A DNA stretch of 64,000 nt from Maritimibacter fusiformis (GTDB lineage Bacteria > Pseudomonadota > Alphaproteobacteria > Rhodobacterales > Rhodobacteraceae), in NCBI RefSeq assembly GCF_008086115.1, contig NZ_VSIY01000017.1, forward strand, positions 1-64,000, read 5' to 3'. Positions 17,152 to 25,117 of the stretch are shown here, in pieces. Below the pieces are notes generated by a model. That model was not told where the DNA came from, did no database searches, and worked only from the letters and a program-made list of their open reading frames with translations. Both the position numbers and the translations under genes were made by a program. Each line of letters opens with the position of its first letter. The stretch's first letter is position 1.

Positions 17152-18162
17152 TCAGTTGGTCTCAAGAAGGCGCGCGATCTCGGCCGCATTGGCCCGGATC
17201 CATGCCAAAAGGTCCCGGGTCGCGATGAGACCCGCCTCGACCTTGTGTTGTTCGTCCTCGAAGGGGCGCATCGGGTTCACGCCGGGCGTCCTGGCGCGAA
17301 TGGAGAGGCTCTGCCCTGCGGTTTCCACTTGATAAGAGGTCCCCTGCAGCAGCGCGCTTGAACGCAACACCGCGACTCGATTTGCCTGCTTCGGGAACTG
17401 GACGTTAGTGTACTTCCAGGCTTCTTGTTTTCCAAATTCGTGCCGTAGCCTCATGTTGGGAAGCGCCGAGATATGCATTGCTTCGAAGATGCGTGTGGTC
17501 GCCTTGGGGCCATCAGTCGAAGGCCGAACTTTCAAATCGGGCAGGATTTCCGATGCCAACTGCTCGTAGGCGATCCCGAAGTCCTTCTTCTCGGCCACTG
17601 TGCTCGCCACCCAGCCACCCGACGCCCGTTTCCCGGCCAGGGCCTCCAGGAGTTCGATCCTCACTGATAGCCGCCGAGACAGCTCCCCTTCGTCGAGATC
17701 CACGAGCCGGCTTTCCAGGAAAGCGATGATCTCCTCGATCGTGACATCTGCCGCGAACGCGCCGTTGTGCTGTAAGCTTGGCATCTTGCCGGCCGGGGCG
17801 ACGAGCACGGCGGCCGCCCTCTTAGGCCCCAGCTTGAGTAACTGCGCCTGGACCTCGCCGAAATATGACTCGGCCTGGCCGGTTTGGAAGTTGTCGGCGA
17901 CCTTGCTCTCCAGTAGCACACAGGCTTGCTGATCGCCGCGGGAGAACCAGCCCAACTCTACATCGGTTTGCCGACCGTCGAGGCTGGCGCGGACAGGGCT
18001 CTTGCGCACGCGAATATCTCCGGTCTCCGGCGGCAGGAAATCAGCCGTGATGCGGCTCAGAAGCCAGTCGCGAAAGTCGTCGGAGGACGAAAGTTCTTCG
18101 ACCAGAAAGTTGTCCAGGTCCCTCTCTCGGACGCTGTCCCGATATGCATTTTCGTTTAACAT
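17152..18162 (-). CDS. Solitary PD-(D/E)XK nuclease-like protein
   Basis: A 336-aa protein with an apparent PD-(D/E)XK core: D67 in RQTDVELGW, then E85-S-K87 in ACVLLESKVADNF, followed by GQAESYFGEVQAQL where such folds have a helix with Gln/Tyr. This is the pattern of restriction-like nucleases. The C-terminal 120 residues (AMHISALPNMRLRHEFGKQE onward) are unlike any domain I know. It stands alone with no methyltransferase or helicase partner and its 5' end is bounded by an AT-rich patch (18163-18180). A defence or DNA-repair role is possible but not shown. Confidence 0.6.
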   Translation of the reverse strand: MLNENAYRDSVRERDLDNFLVEELSSSDDFRDWLLSRITADFLPPETGDIRVRKSPVRASLDGRQTDVELGWFSRGDQQACVLLESKVADNFQTGQAESYFGEVQAQLLKLGPKRAAAVLVAPAGKMPSLQHNGAFAADVTIEEIIAFLESRLVDLDEGELSRRLSVRIELLEALAGKRASGGWVASTVAEKKDFGIAYEQLASEILPDLKVRPSTDGPKATTRIFEAMHISALPNMRLRHEFGKQEAWKYTNVQFPKQANRVAVLRSSALLQGTSYQVETAGQSLSIRARTPGVNPMRPFEDEQHKVEAGLIATRDLLAWIRANAAEIARLLETN

Positions 18163-18438
18163 ACAACCCTACCTATTCCCTCAATGAAGTGAGGTTTGCC
18201 CGGCCCGGCCATCCTGTCAAACGCCGAGGCATCGCTTGCTCATTTTCTCCGAGCAGTACGCTCCAGTCATTTCAAATATAGAGGGTTTCGGGAGGCTCGC
18301 TCCGGTGGACGATGGCCAGCAGGCGCGGGCAAGCGGCCAGTTGTGGCGCTGCCTTGGTCAGGTAAGACGCACAGAAACTGATAACCAGCAGTTCCCCGCG
18401 CGGATGTCAGAAAAGGGGCCATCGCGTCGCTAATTCCC

Positions 18439-18759
18439 TCAACGTATTGCTGCCTCACTTGCGATGTTGCCGACCACCAACGCCTTCACGAACCACCGCG
18501 GTTTGCGACGTCAGCCAGACCAGGTGGGTGCTGGATGCTCAGAATGCTGGTATCTCGCCGTTTCTGGCGAATGCGCTGTTTTCGTTTTGGAGCCGACAGT
18601 TTCGGCGAGGTAGTAGCCCTGGTTCTGGGCAAGAGCTTCATCTAAGGCGCGGGCTTCTGCCTTCTGCCAATCTTGATGGGTGGAGATCGCCTTGGCGACG
18701 TCCTCCTGAATTTTCGTCAGCTCGCCGAGCGACAGTGCCGCGAGATTGTAATCAGCCAT
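18439..18759 (-). pseudogene. H-NS-like nucleoid protein with in-frame stop
   Basis: The reading frame from ATG 18759 encodes an H-NS-family protein: MADYNLAALSLGELTKIQED coiled-coil start and a C-terminal DNA-binding core. The core motif normally reads TWSGRGRxPxW; here TWSG is followed by TGA at 18513-18511 and then R-R-K-P-R-W-F continues in the same frame to a second stop at 18439. A single CGA-to-TGA change explains this. The total length of about 106 residues equals an intact H-NS. The truncated 82-aa product keeps the oligomerisation part but loses the DNA-binding loop. Confidence 0.65.
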
Positions 18760-19186
18760 TGGTGCGTGCCGGGTCTTGAATGTTCCGGTATCTATAGCAT
18801 GTCGCGGCAGGGCCCTGCATTTCCTAGCAGGCAAGGGCAGTGCGACGAGAGCTGGTGATAGCCACTTTGGCCGCTGGTGGGGTGCTGGGCTTTGGGTCAA
18901 ACAGTCAGATTGGCAAGGGGACATGGTCTGGCATGGGCTCCCCGCATCTCTCTGTCTCCTGGGCCATCCCTTCGACTGACAAACCCCTAATCCCGTTCGG
19001 TCTCCTGCGCGCAACCCCGCGTCAGTCCGGGCCGTGTTGGCCGCCGTTGGCGTCCTGCCCGCTCCACCCCGGTCCTCTGGGGGTGTCCGGTGTCCATGCT
19101 GTCCACCGTGCACGCGTCGCCCGACGGGCTTTTTCAGGGTCTTGTCGAAGGGACGGTCCCGAAGACAGGAAACACAGGAGCTTATC
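18760..19186. other. Intergenic region between the H-NS-like gene and ssb
   Basis: Divergent promoters for the two neighbours must lie here, but I cannot assign hexamers with confidence. A weak hairpin with a T run (GCCC-GAC-GGGC-TTTTT, 19119-19134) precedes the ssb ribosome binding site (CAGGAG). No gene seen. Confidence 0.4.
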
Positions 19187-19591
19187 ATGCAGAACATCGT
19201 CATCCTCGCCGGCAACATCGGTCAGACCCCCGAAGTCCGCACCACCCAGAGCGGCACCAAGATCACCAACTTCAGCCTCGCCACCTCGCGCCCCCGCCTC
19301 TCGGAAGGCCGTGTGATGCGCGACGAGAACGGCTACCGGGTCATGGACACCGAATGGCACCGTATCACCTGCTTCAACGGTCTCGGCAAGACGGTCGCTG
19401 AGCATTGCGAAAAGGGCATGAAGGTCCTCGTCCACGGTCGCATCCACTACACCAAGTGGATCGACAGCATGGGGAACGACCGCTACGGCTGCGAGATCAT
19501 CGCCGAGAAGGTCGACTTCCTGAGCCGCCCGAAGTCGGCCGAGAACGAAAACCCCGAGCTGGTCGACCGCGACGATGAGATCCCGTTCTGA
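19187..19591 (+). CDS. ssb: Single-stranded DNA-binding protein
   Basis: A 134-aa SSB. The OB fold begins MQNIVILAGNIGQTPEVRTT and continues with ITNFSLATS, DTEWHRITCFNGLGKTVAEH and GMKVLVHGRIHY. The acidic tail ends DEIPF, the tip that binds partner proteins. The linker is much shorter than in chromosomal SSBs, so the protein is 30-40 residues shorter, which is usual for plasmid SSBs that protect DNA during transfer. CAGGAG lies 9 bases before ATG 19187. Confidence 0.9.
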   Translation: MQNIVILAGNIGQTPEVRTTQSGTKITNFSLATSRPRLSEGRVMRDENGYRVMDTEWHRITCFNGLGKTVAEHCEKGMKVLVHGRIHYTKWIDSMGNDRYGCEIIAEKVDFLSRPKSAENENPELVDRDDEIPF

Positions 19592-19616
19592 GGAACGGGG
19601 TCTCCCTCTCGGGCCT

Positions 19617-19632
19617 GGCGGGGCAACCCGCC
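19617..19632 (+). terminator. Hairpin after ssb
   Basis: GGCGGG-GCAA-CCCGCC, a 6-bp GC stem with a tetraloop, 25 bases after the ssb stop. The following stretch to 19912 (280 bases) holds no supported gene; it separates ssb from the convergent E1-like operon. Confidence 0.45.
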
Positions 19633-19912
19633 GGGTTCGCCGTGCGCCGCAAGGCAGCTTCGAGTCCATTTTTGCCGCCGCCGCGAGCCTTGGATTTGCC
19701 CCGTAGGTTCCACTATTCCGGTCGCGCCACAGTGATCGCGTCTGACATGTTCGCGCCCTCAGCTCGTCGACTGTCTGCTTCGCTTCCTAACGCCGCCCAC
19801 CAATTGCAGCGTCAAAGCCGCGAGCGAGGCCGAGAAGGCGAAGAAGGAAGATCCGCATGCGCGACAGAATTGCCCGGGGAAGATGCTCAAGCTAAGGGGA
19901 ACGCTTGGGAAC

Positions 19913-21034
19913 TTAGTAGCGGATACTCTCGGCCGTACATCCGCACTCTGGACGTGGCGCAAGATCTACAAACGAGAGTTCGTTGGTCAGGAAGTTGAAT
20001 TCTCCCCGGCGGTTCCACATGGCTGGACGGAGCCTGTCAGACTTGACCGCAAGACGTAGGACTTCAGATGCCGCCAACGACGAGGTTATCCCAGTGAGCG
20101 GGGAGAGACTTCCCAGATTGCGCTTCGGGCGCCACAGTCTTCGCACACCTTGCAGAGACTCGTCTTCGAGTTCATCCAGTGTGATGCGCGAACAGTTGAT
20201 GCACGCAGACACACCGGGACTGACCGTCATTCCAATCAGGCTCAGGTGAAGGTTGTACCCGCCTGCGATGACATATGGGACGCGTCGATCCTGACAGTAT
20301 TCGTTGATCCATTCACTCGTGAGGTCCACCGACGGCTCGTCGGCGCAATTTACAATCACGTCTGGTCTTGCCTCGGAAAGCAAAGCGCGGAGTCCGTCTG
20401 CATCGCATACATTCTCTTTGACTCTCCGAACCCGAACCCGTTGTGATATCCGATGTAGGGCGGATGAGATGGCCTTGACCTTTGGTTGACCAATGTCCTC
20501 ATGAAGGAAGATCGAGCGGTTAAGGTTGGACTCCTCCACTTGATCGCCGTCAATCACGGTGAAGTTTTCGAGGCCGGAATGAGCAAGCTGCACTGCGGTC
20601 CAGCTACCCACGGCACCACAGCCCAGAATGGCAACCCTTGTTGAGCGGAGCCTTTCGAAGGCAGCAAACAGTTCTGCGGCAGGAAAGTAGTCTCCAAGAA
20701 AATTCAGGACGCGGTAGTGCTCCGTGGCGTCAATAGTGTCTCGAACCGCCCTCGGTTCAACGGCGCACCGCTCGTGCAGAACTTCCATGAGATGCGATAC
20801 CTGTGACACCGAAGCTCCGTGCACCTCGCAGATCTCCTCAAGGCGCTGGCTGCCATCAAGCCCCCTGATGACATCGGCGATTTCTGATCTCAGCCGAAAT
20901 CGCATGGATCTGCGCGTAGAAGACTGAAATAACTCAAAGATCCCATCGCCGACCGGAATCAAGGAGACGGACGGTCGCAATAACCAACGTGAGCCGGGTG
21001 AGAATTCAATCTGCACGTGCCTGCAGCCTTTCAA
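19913..21034 (-). CDS. E1/ThiF-like adenylyltransferase with PqqD-like domain (second enzyme)
   Basis: A protein of about 370 aa. The first 85 residues (SLIPVGDGIFELFQSSTRRS, then IADVIRGLDGSQRLEEICEV) have the shape of a PqqD-like RiPP recognition element. The rest is an E1/ThiF/MccB adenylation domain: GCGAVGSWTAVQLAHSG nucleotide-binding loop, VIDGDQVEESNLNRS, IGQPKVKA and VNCADEP. Zinc ligands are CINC and a shortened ECGC. Such enzymes activate a peptide carboxylate with ATP. The start is uncertain: TTG 21034 (overlapping the previous gene by 29 bases) or GTG 21016 preceded by AAAGG. It is the last gene of a three-gene operon. Confidence 0.75.
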   Translation of the reverse strand: MKGCRHVQIEFSPGSRWLLRPSVSLIPVGDGIFELFQSSTRRSMRFRLRSEIADVIRGLDGSQRLEEICEVHGASVSQVSHLMEVLHERCAVEPRAVRDTIDATEHYRVLNFLGDYFPAAELFAAFERLRSTRVAILGCGAVGSWTAVQLAHSGLENFTVIDGDQVEESNLNRSIFLHEDIGQPKVKAISSALHRISQRVRVRRVKENVCDADGLRALLSEARPDVIVNCADEPSVDLTSEWINEYCQDRRVPYVIAGGYNLHLSLIGMTVSPGVSACINCSRITLDELEDESLQGVRRLWRPKRNLGSLSPLTGITSSLAASEVLRLAVKSDRLRPAMWNRRGEFNFLTNELSFVDLAPRPECGCTAESIRY

Positions 21035-22163
21035 AGTCGCCGCAGGTCGGGCATTCAGGATTTCTTTCTACCTTGAAACTGTCGATACTGTATTGATCGA
21101 ACAGGAACTCACCTCGGCCTTGCTCGACGTCCCCACCATTTTCCGAAAGGAGCCGAACGATCTTCAGGACCGCGGCCGAGGCGGCAAATGCCGACAACGA
21201 CGGCAGGCCACCGAAGCCTCGACGGCGATCAACGACGGGATGGGAGATTGGTTTCCAACCGCGCAATGTCTCTTCAAAGTGTATTGCATAGCAGTCGGAG
21301 CAAGGTGTTTGGCCGGGAACAATCATCTCGCTGAGACTTGCGAGGTGAGCGTCAAAACCACCAGCAACCAGCAGGGGCAGACCCTTCTCCACACAGTATC
21401 TCGATAGCTTTATGCTTGTCGCGCCTATGTATGGCTCGTCCGCAGTGTTTATGATCAGGTCTGTATCCGCTCCGATGAGTTCTTCGACGTTCGTTTCTAT
21501 GTCGAGGGGGGATTGTATGGCGCGTGTTTCTGGCTCGAGCGCTTGGCTATGAACGAATCTCTCGGCAACCAAAGCCTTTGGTTCGCCGATCAGTCGGTGA
21601 TCGAAAATTGCATTTCGTGTGCGATCGGCGGGCTTCAATGTCTTTGGATCAACAAGGATGAAGCGCTGGAAGCCGATCTGAACAAGCTCTCTGAGAATCC
21701 AACTGCCGACCGCGCCAATACCAATCAGTGCGATCCTGCAGTTCATTATTCTCTTTAGGAGGGCCGTGGCCGCAGCTTCGGACTCTTCAATGTCGAGAAA
21801 GAAATTCAGCTGTCGAGAATAACGCTCAACTTGTTCGGGGCAGAACGCATTATGCATCCAATCCTTCCGGACAAGGATCCCCTTTCCATAAAGATATTGA
21901 ATGAAGTCAACAAATGACGAAGGGTGCTTGCTGTCCAGCCTGGATGCCTGTGCTTCATACCGTGCATCCAGCTCCATGACTGACGCGGAGCCGTCTAGCC
22001 ACTCGAGGCACTCAATCAAAAGCGGCGTCACCTTGAGGCGTAGCCGCTTCCTCGTGGACAGAAAGACGAAGTGAACGACGTCATCTGGGGAAATATAGAC
22101 ATCCACCCCGTCCCTGAGCCAGAGACGAAGCGATCCGAATTGGTCATCGTCACCGCAGATCAA
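21006..22163 (-). CDS. E1/ThiF-like adenylyltransferase with PqqD-like domain (first enzyme)
   Basis: A 385-aa homologue of the next gene. N-terminal 115 residues (LRLKVTPLLIECLEWLDGSA, SSFVDFIQYLYGKGILVRK) resemble a PqqD-like leader-binding domain. The E1-like domain has LIGIGAVGSWILRELVQIG, LVDPKTLKPADRTRN, GEPKALVAERF and INTADEP, and a full zinc site made of CSDC and CPTC. The start is TTG 22163, overlapping the peptide gene's TGA (TTGA), which indicates translational coupling; no ATG is available before the conserved part. Two distinct E1-like enzymes on one peptide suggest sequential or heterodimeric action. Confidence 0.75.
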   Translation of the reverse strand: MICGDDDQFGSLRLWLRDGVDVYISPDDVVHFVFLSTRKRLRLKVTPLLIECLEWLDGSASVMELDARYEAQASRLDSKHPSSFVDFIQYLYGKGILVRKDWMHNAFCPEQVERYSRQLNFFLDIEESEAAATALLKRIMNCRIALIGIGAVGSWILRELVQIGFQRFILVDPKTLKPADRTRNAIFDHRLIGEPKALVAERFVHSQALEPETRAIQSPLDIETNVEELIGADTDLIINTADEPYIGATSIKLSRYCVEKGLPLLVAGGFDAHLASLSEMIVPGQTPCSDCYAIHFEETLRGWKPISHPVVDRRRGFGGLPSLSAFAASAAVLKIVRLLSENGGDVEQGRGEFLFDQYSIDSFKVERNPECPTCGDFERLQARAD

Positions 22164-22369
22164 TACTGGATCTGACCGCCTCGTACATCGAGAAACTTGG
22201 CCCAGTCTTCATCGCTCGCGACAAATGTCGCGTCCGCGCTGCAGGTGCGCGTGCAGCAGTCGGAGCGCCCGCCAGAACATTCCTTCGTGTACGCGGCTGC
22301 GTTCGTCATGCCCTCGGACGCTTCGATTTCCTCAAAGCCATGGTTTTCAAAGGTGTACTTGCTCGTCAT
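22160..22369 (-). CDS. Cys-rich 69-aa peptide, candidate RiPP precursor
   Basis: The peptide starts MTSKYTFENHGFEEIEASEG (an acidic leader-like region), then has a compact Cys motif KECSGGRSDCCTRTCS at residues 29-44 and a tail ending WAKFLDVRGGQIQY. No hydrophobic segment. ATG 22369 is chosen because GGAG lies 8 bases upstream and a good promoter (22407-22435) would start transcription about 30 bases before it; the frame itself opens at 22513. It is translationally coupled to two E1-like enzymes with PqqD-like domains, the layout of a ribosomally made, modified peptide. The modification and cleavage site are unknown. Confidence 0.6.
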   Translation of the reverse strand: MTSKYTFENHGFEEIEASEGMTNAAAYTKECSGGRSDCCTRTCSADATFVASDEDWAKFLDVRGGQIQY

Positions 22370-22406
22370 TAAAGGCACTCCAGACCCGGATCCTATTATT
22401 TCCATG

Positions 22407-22435
22407 ATGTTACGTTTGACAGATGTTTCGGTCAA
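22407..22435 (-). promoter_or_regulatory. Promoter of the peptide/E1-like operon
   Basis: On the minus strand, TTGACC (22435-22430), a 17-base spacer and TAACAT (22412-22407). Transcription would begin near 22400, about 30 bases before the ATG at 22369. Confidence 0.5.
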
Positions 22436-22570
22436 CTCGCAACCGGGGGTGAGGTCAAAGATGATGGGATACAAAGCGGGAAACAAGGTCTGGCTTGTCC
22501 GCATTGCCGCCATGCGCGCTCCGGGTGAAGAGCGAGAGGAGTGCCGGTTTCCCGGTGACAGGTTGATGGC

Positions 22571-22602
22571 TGGGAGAGTGGCTCCCGGCGCTTGTCACGG
22601 AG
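22571..22602 (+). promoter_or_regulatory. Conserved structured 5' leader, copy 2
   Basis: GGGAG-AGTGG-CTCCC hairpin followed by GGCGCTTGTCACGGAG, 8 bases before the ATG at 22611. It is 27/32 identical to the leader at 13585-13616. The last bases form the ribosome binding site (GGAGG). Confidence 0.5.
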
Positions 22603-22610
22603 GAATGCCT

Positions 22611-23810
22611 ATGGGTGTTGTGGAAGTACTGGATCCGGTTCAGCCGGCGCGGGCTGGTGGCTGGAAAGTGGATGTAAGCCGGGGCGAGCGGAACGGGCGG
22701 GTGTCGTCCGAATGGTTCAACCGGCCGGATGACGAGCGGTACCTGTCGCTTGACGATCTCTGGGCTAATGTGAAGGGTCGCTCTGAGCGCAGCCGCAGCC
22801 GGGTGGTTCAGACAGCCGACATCCGTGTCGAGGCAACGCGCGACAGCTCCGAGCGATTGCACCTGGTCTTGCCGAAGGGGGATGAACCGGTTGCACCCAC
22901 CCATTGGGCCTTCGGCCAGCTCGCCAGCATTGTCGGCGCTCCGGCCTCTTACCTACGGCAGCTGCCCGCGCCTCTGGCGGGGATCAACCTGCAATACGGT
23001 TTGACCAACCACCGCGCCGAGCAGGTGAAGACTTTCGAGACGGAAGACGGCCGGACCGAACTGCGCGCCGTGACCGGCCCCGACTATGGCCGCATCCATG
23101 ACTTCGAACTTGTCGAGGCGGTGCAGCGCATCGCGGGCAATGGCACGGGTGACACACGCTGGAAGGTGCCGGGTGTGCTCGACTGGTCGACCGGGGTCTA
23201 CAATCCCGATGTCGAGATCAGCCGCGACACGACCACGCTCTACGCCTCAGACCGCGATGTCTTCTTGTTCCTGGTCGACGATCGCAATCCGATTGAAGCG
23301 GGCAAGCTGGCGGACGGCTCGCCCGACCTCTACTTCCGGGGATTCTACTGCTGGAACTCCGAGGTGGGGGCAAAGACCCTCGGCATGGCGAGCTTCTACT
23401 TGCGGGCGGTGTGCCAGAACCGGAACCTGTGGGGCGTCGAGGATTTCCAGGAGATCAAGATCCGCCACTCGAAATACGCCGCCTCGCGCTTTGCACATGA
23501 GGCGGCACCCGCGTTGACGCGCTTCGCCAATTCCTCGCCCCAGGGGTTCGTGAACGGCATCAAAGCGGCGCGGCAACAGATCGTGGCGCGCAGCGACGAA
23601 GATCGTGCGAATTTCCTGCGCAAGCGCGGCTTCTCGAAGACCGAATCCGGCAAGATCATCGAGAAGGTATTGATGGAAGAGGGCCGCCCGCCCGAAAGCA
23701 TCTTCGACTTCGTGCAGGGCATCACGCGGCTTGCGCGCGACAAGACCCAGCAGGATGCGCGGCTCGACATGGAAGGGCGCGCCAAGAAGCTCCTCGACCG
23801 CGTTGGTTGA
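22611..23810 (+). CDS. DUF932 family plasmid protein
   Basis: A 399-aa protein matching DUF932 as found on many plasmids and phages: WAFGQLASIVGAPASYLRQL, LTNHRAEQVKTFETEDGRTE, LRAVTGPDYGRIHDFELVEA, then LYASDRDVFLFLVDDRNPIE and FRGFYCWNSEVGAKTLGMAS. The biochemical function of DUF932 proteins is not established. ATG 22611 follows GGAGG by seven bases; the frame extends upstream to 22197 only as noncoding read-through opposite the peptide gene. A long palindrome follows the stop. Confidence 0.75.
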   Translation: MGVVEVLDPVQPARAGGWKVDVSRGERNGRVSSEWFNRPDDERYLSLDDLWANVKGRSERSRSRVVQTADIRVEATRDSSERLHLVLPKGDEPVAPTHWAFGQLASIVGAPASYLRQLPAPLAGINLQYGLTNHRAEQVKTFETEDGRTELRAVTGPDYGRIHDFELVEAVQRIAGNGTGDTRWKVPGVLDWSTGVYNPDVEISRDTTTLYASDRDVFLFLVDDRNPIEAGKLADGSPDLYFRGFYCWNSEVGAKTLGMASFYLRAVCQNRNLWGVEDFQEIKIRHSKYAASRFAHEAAPALTRFANSSPQGFVNGIKAARQQIVARSDEDRANFLRKRGFSKTESGKIIEKVLMEEGRPPESIFDFVQGITRLARDKTQQDARLDMEGRAKKLLDRVG

Positions 23811-23816
23811 GGTGGC

Positions 23817-23842
23817 GACCGGAGGCGATATCGCCTCCGGTC
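23817..23842. terminator. 26-bp perfect palindrome, probable terminator
   Basis: GACCGGAGGCGAT followed by its exact complement ATCGCCTCCGGTC, then TCGTTCCTGTTT. It begins 7 bases after the DUF932 stop. The stem is long enough for termination; a loop-free DNA palindrome could also be a binding site. Confidence 0.55.
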
Positions 23843-23903
23843 TCGTTCCTGTTTCATCGATCTGCTACTGTGCCCGACACGTTTAGGTGTTGGAAGTACG
23901 CGC

Positions 23904-24404
23904 ATGGAAGAAATTGATTGGTCAGATCGTGCATTTTATGATGACGGTGAATGGGTTACCTGGTCGGAAATCGACGAGCAGCTTCGCTACAAGGAGTGGG
24001 GCGCTAAATACCCGAACGCGATCCGGTCTATGATCCCATATTTTGAGGATCTCCTGTCCCTCGCGGAAAGCTATCACCTCGAGACCGGCCTTCACCTCTC
24101 TGTCTACGGCGATATCGGTGAGCTGTTTGGTGCTATCACGTACGGTATCAAGTTGAACAAGACCTATGCCCAGGGTGCTGACGGAAGACTTGGCAATGAT
24201 CATGTCGAGGTCAAGACCATTACGCCATTCAAGACAAAGGATGTGGTTGTGGTCGATACCAATGGGCATTTCAACAAGCTCTTGGTTGTAAAGATCAACG
24301 AGGATTTTCAGGTCTCGGGTCGGATGATCGACCGAAAAGATCTCCCAAAGCGCGAAGGGCGCTACTTGCGGGTTCGATGGAGCGATTTACCAACGCCGAA
24401 ATGA
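23904..24404 (+). CDS. Possible restriction-nuclease-like protein (166 aa)
   Basis: The protein is acidic at its start (MEEIDWSDRAFYDDGEW). The middle (about 70-110) reads YGDIGELFGAITYGIKLNKT then GNDHVEVKTITPFKTKD. A G-(D/E) helix followed by E-V-K-T is typical of small PD-(D/E)XK nucleases; I recall DUF6998 as a related family but am unsure. There is no partner methyltransferase. GC content is lower than that of neighbours, hinting at separate acquisition. The upstream 60 bases contain a T-rich, possible promoter region. Confidence 0.5.
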   Translation: MEEIDWSDRAFYDDGEWVTWSEIDEQLRYKEWGAKYPNAIRSMIPYFEDLLSLAESYHLETGLHLSVYGDIGELFGAITYGIKLNKTYAQGADGRLGNDHVEVKTITPFKTKDVVVVDTNGHFNKLLVVKINEDFQVSGRMIDRKDLPKREGRYLRVRWSDLPTPK

Positions 24405-24501
24405 TCGACCCGATCAGCGACAGAGAGCCCGAGGGGGGCGGTTTGGTCTTTGACGGTTTGAAGCGGGGAGAGAGGCTCTCTGCACCGTCGGAGATATGCC
24501 G

Positions 24502-25020
24502 ATGTTCGACCTTCCTCTCCAAACTCAGCCGGAAACGCAGAAAACAGGTTTGCCGCCGAGCCTCCTGACCGTTTTTGCAGATCAAGACTTGCCGTTCGCA
24601 CTCACGACGGCTTGCCGTGCGCCCGCGGCTCTCATGTCCGGGCAGGCACACCCCAAGGTACTGGAGCGGTTTGCCACGCTGGCCGAGGCCATGCAGGGAG
24701 CAATCGTTCACGCCGAAGATATCACACCTGAAGACGCGCCGCGCATCCTGGCAATCCTCGATCGGGAGGGCCGCCTCGTTCTGGCCGGGGCTACCAATGA
24801 TGGCGGGGTCGCATGGTGCCACCCGGTCTCGGATGCCGCCGAAGCCCGCGCCGTCGTGTCCGAGGCCAGCCAGACCCGCGCGCATGCCATACGAGCGGCC
24901 GAGTGGCATGAACATGGCCTCGCGCGACGGCTGCGGCACCACGCCGACGTTCTCGATGCCCGTCTTGTCGATCCGCTCTGGCGTGTCTTCGCGTCTCGCG
25001 CACTGCAGATCGCGGCGTGA
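24502..25020 (+). CDS. Hypothetical plasmid protein (172 aa)
   Basis: A helical, Ala/His/Arg-rich protein (MFDLPLQTQPETQKTGLPPS start; residues about 85-160 are strongly helical). No motif recognised. ATG 24502 is chosen over 24496 because GGAG (24490-24493) is 8 bases upstream. The leader has a GAGAG-AGG-CTCTC hairpin (24468-24480), like those in front of other plasmid genes here. Confidence 0.6.
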   Translation: MFDLPLQTQPETQKTGLPPSLLTVFADQDLPFALTTACRAPAALMSGQAHPKVLERFATLAEAMQGAIVHAEDITPEDAPRILAILDREGRLVLAGATNDGGVAWCHPVSDAAEARAVVSEASQTRAHAIRAAEWHEHGLARRLRHHADVLDARLVDPLWRVFASRALQIAA

Positions 25021-25089
25021 CGCCCGAGAGTCAGAGAAGGGCAGGGGAGGATGTGAGCCTAGGAGGACGAGAGAGAGCCTCGGGGTTCA

Positions 25090-25116
25090 GATCCTTTCGC
25101 TCATTTCGGAGTTTCC
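25090..25116 (+). promoter_or_regulatory. Repeated leader segment with ribosome binding site, copy A
   Basis: A 27-base segment ending TTCGGAGTTTCC directly before ATG 25118. It matches 29155-29181, in front of the methyltransferase/helicase gene, at 23 of 27 positions. A CGAG-AGAGAGC-CTCG hairpin lies just upstream (25068-25082). Confidence 0.5.
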
Positions 25117-25117
25117 A

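Noticed and set aside
18498..18513. Third parS-like site (ACCACCGCGGTTT)
   Set aside because: Only the CCACCGCGGT core is shared; the flanks break the symmetry and it lies in the H-NS-like coding frame.
22160..22369. Ubiquitin-like conjugation system, since the peptide has VRGG near its C-terminus and E1-like enzymes follow
   Set aside because: There is no E2, JAB peptidase or ubiquitin fold. VRGG is followed by QIQY, and the compact Cys motif and the PqqD-like domains fit a RiPP better. It remains a minor alternative.
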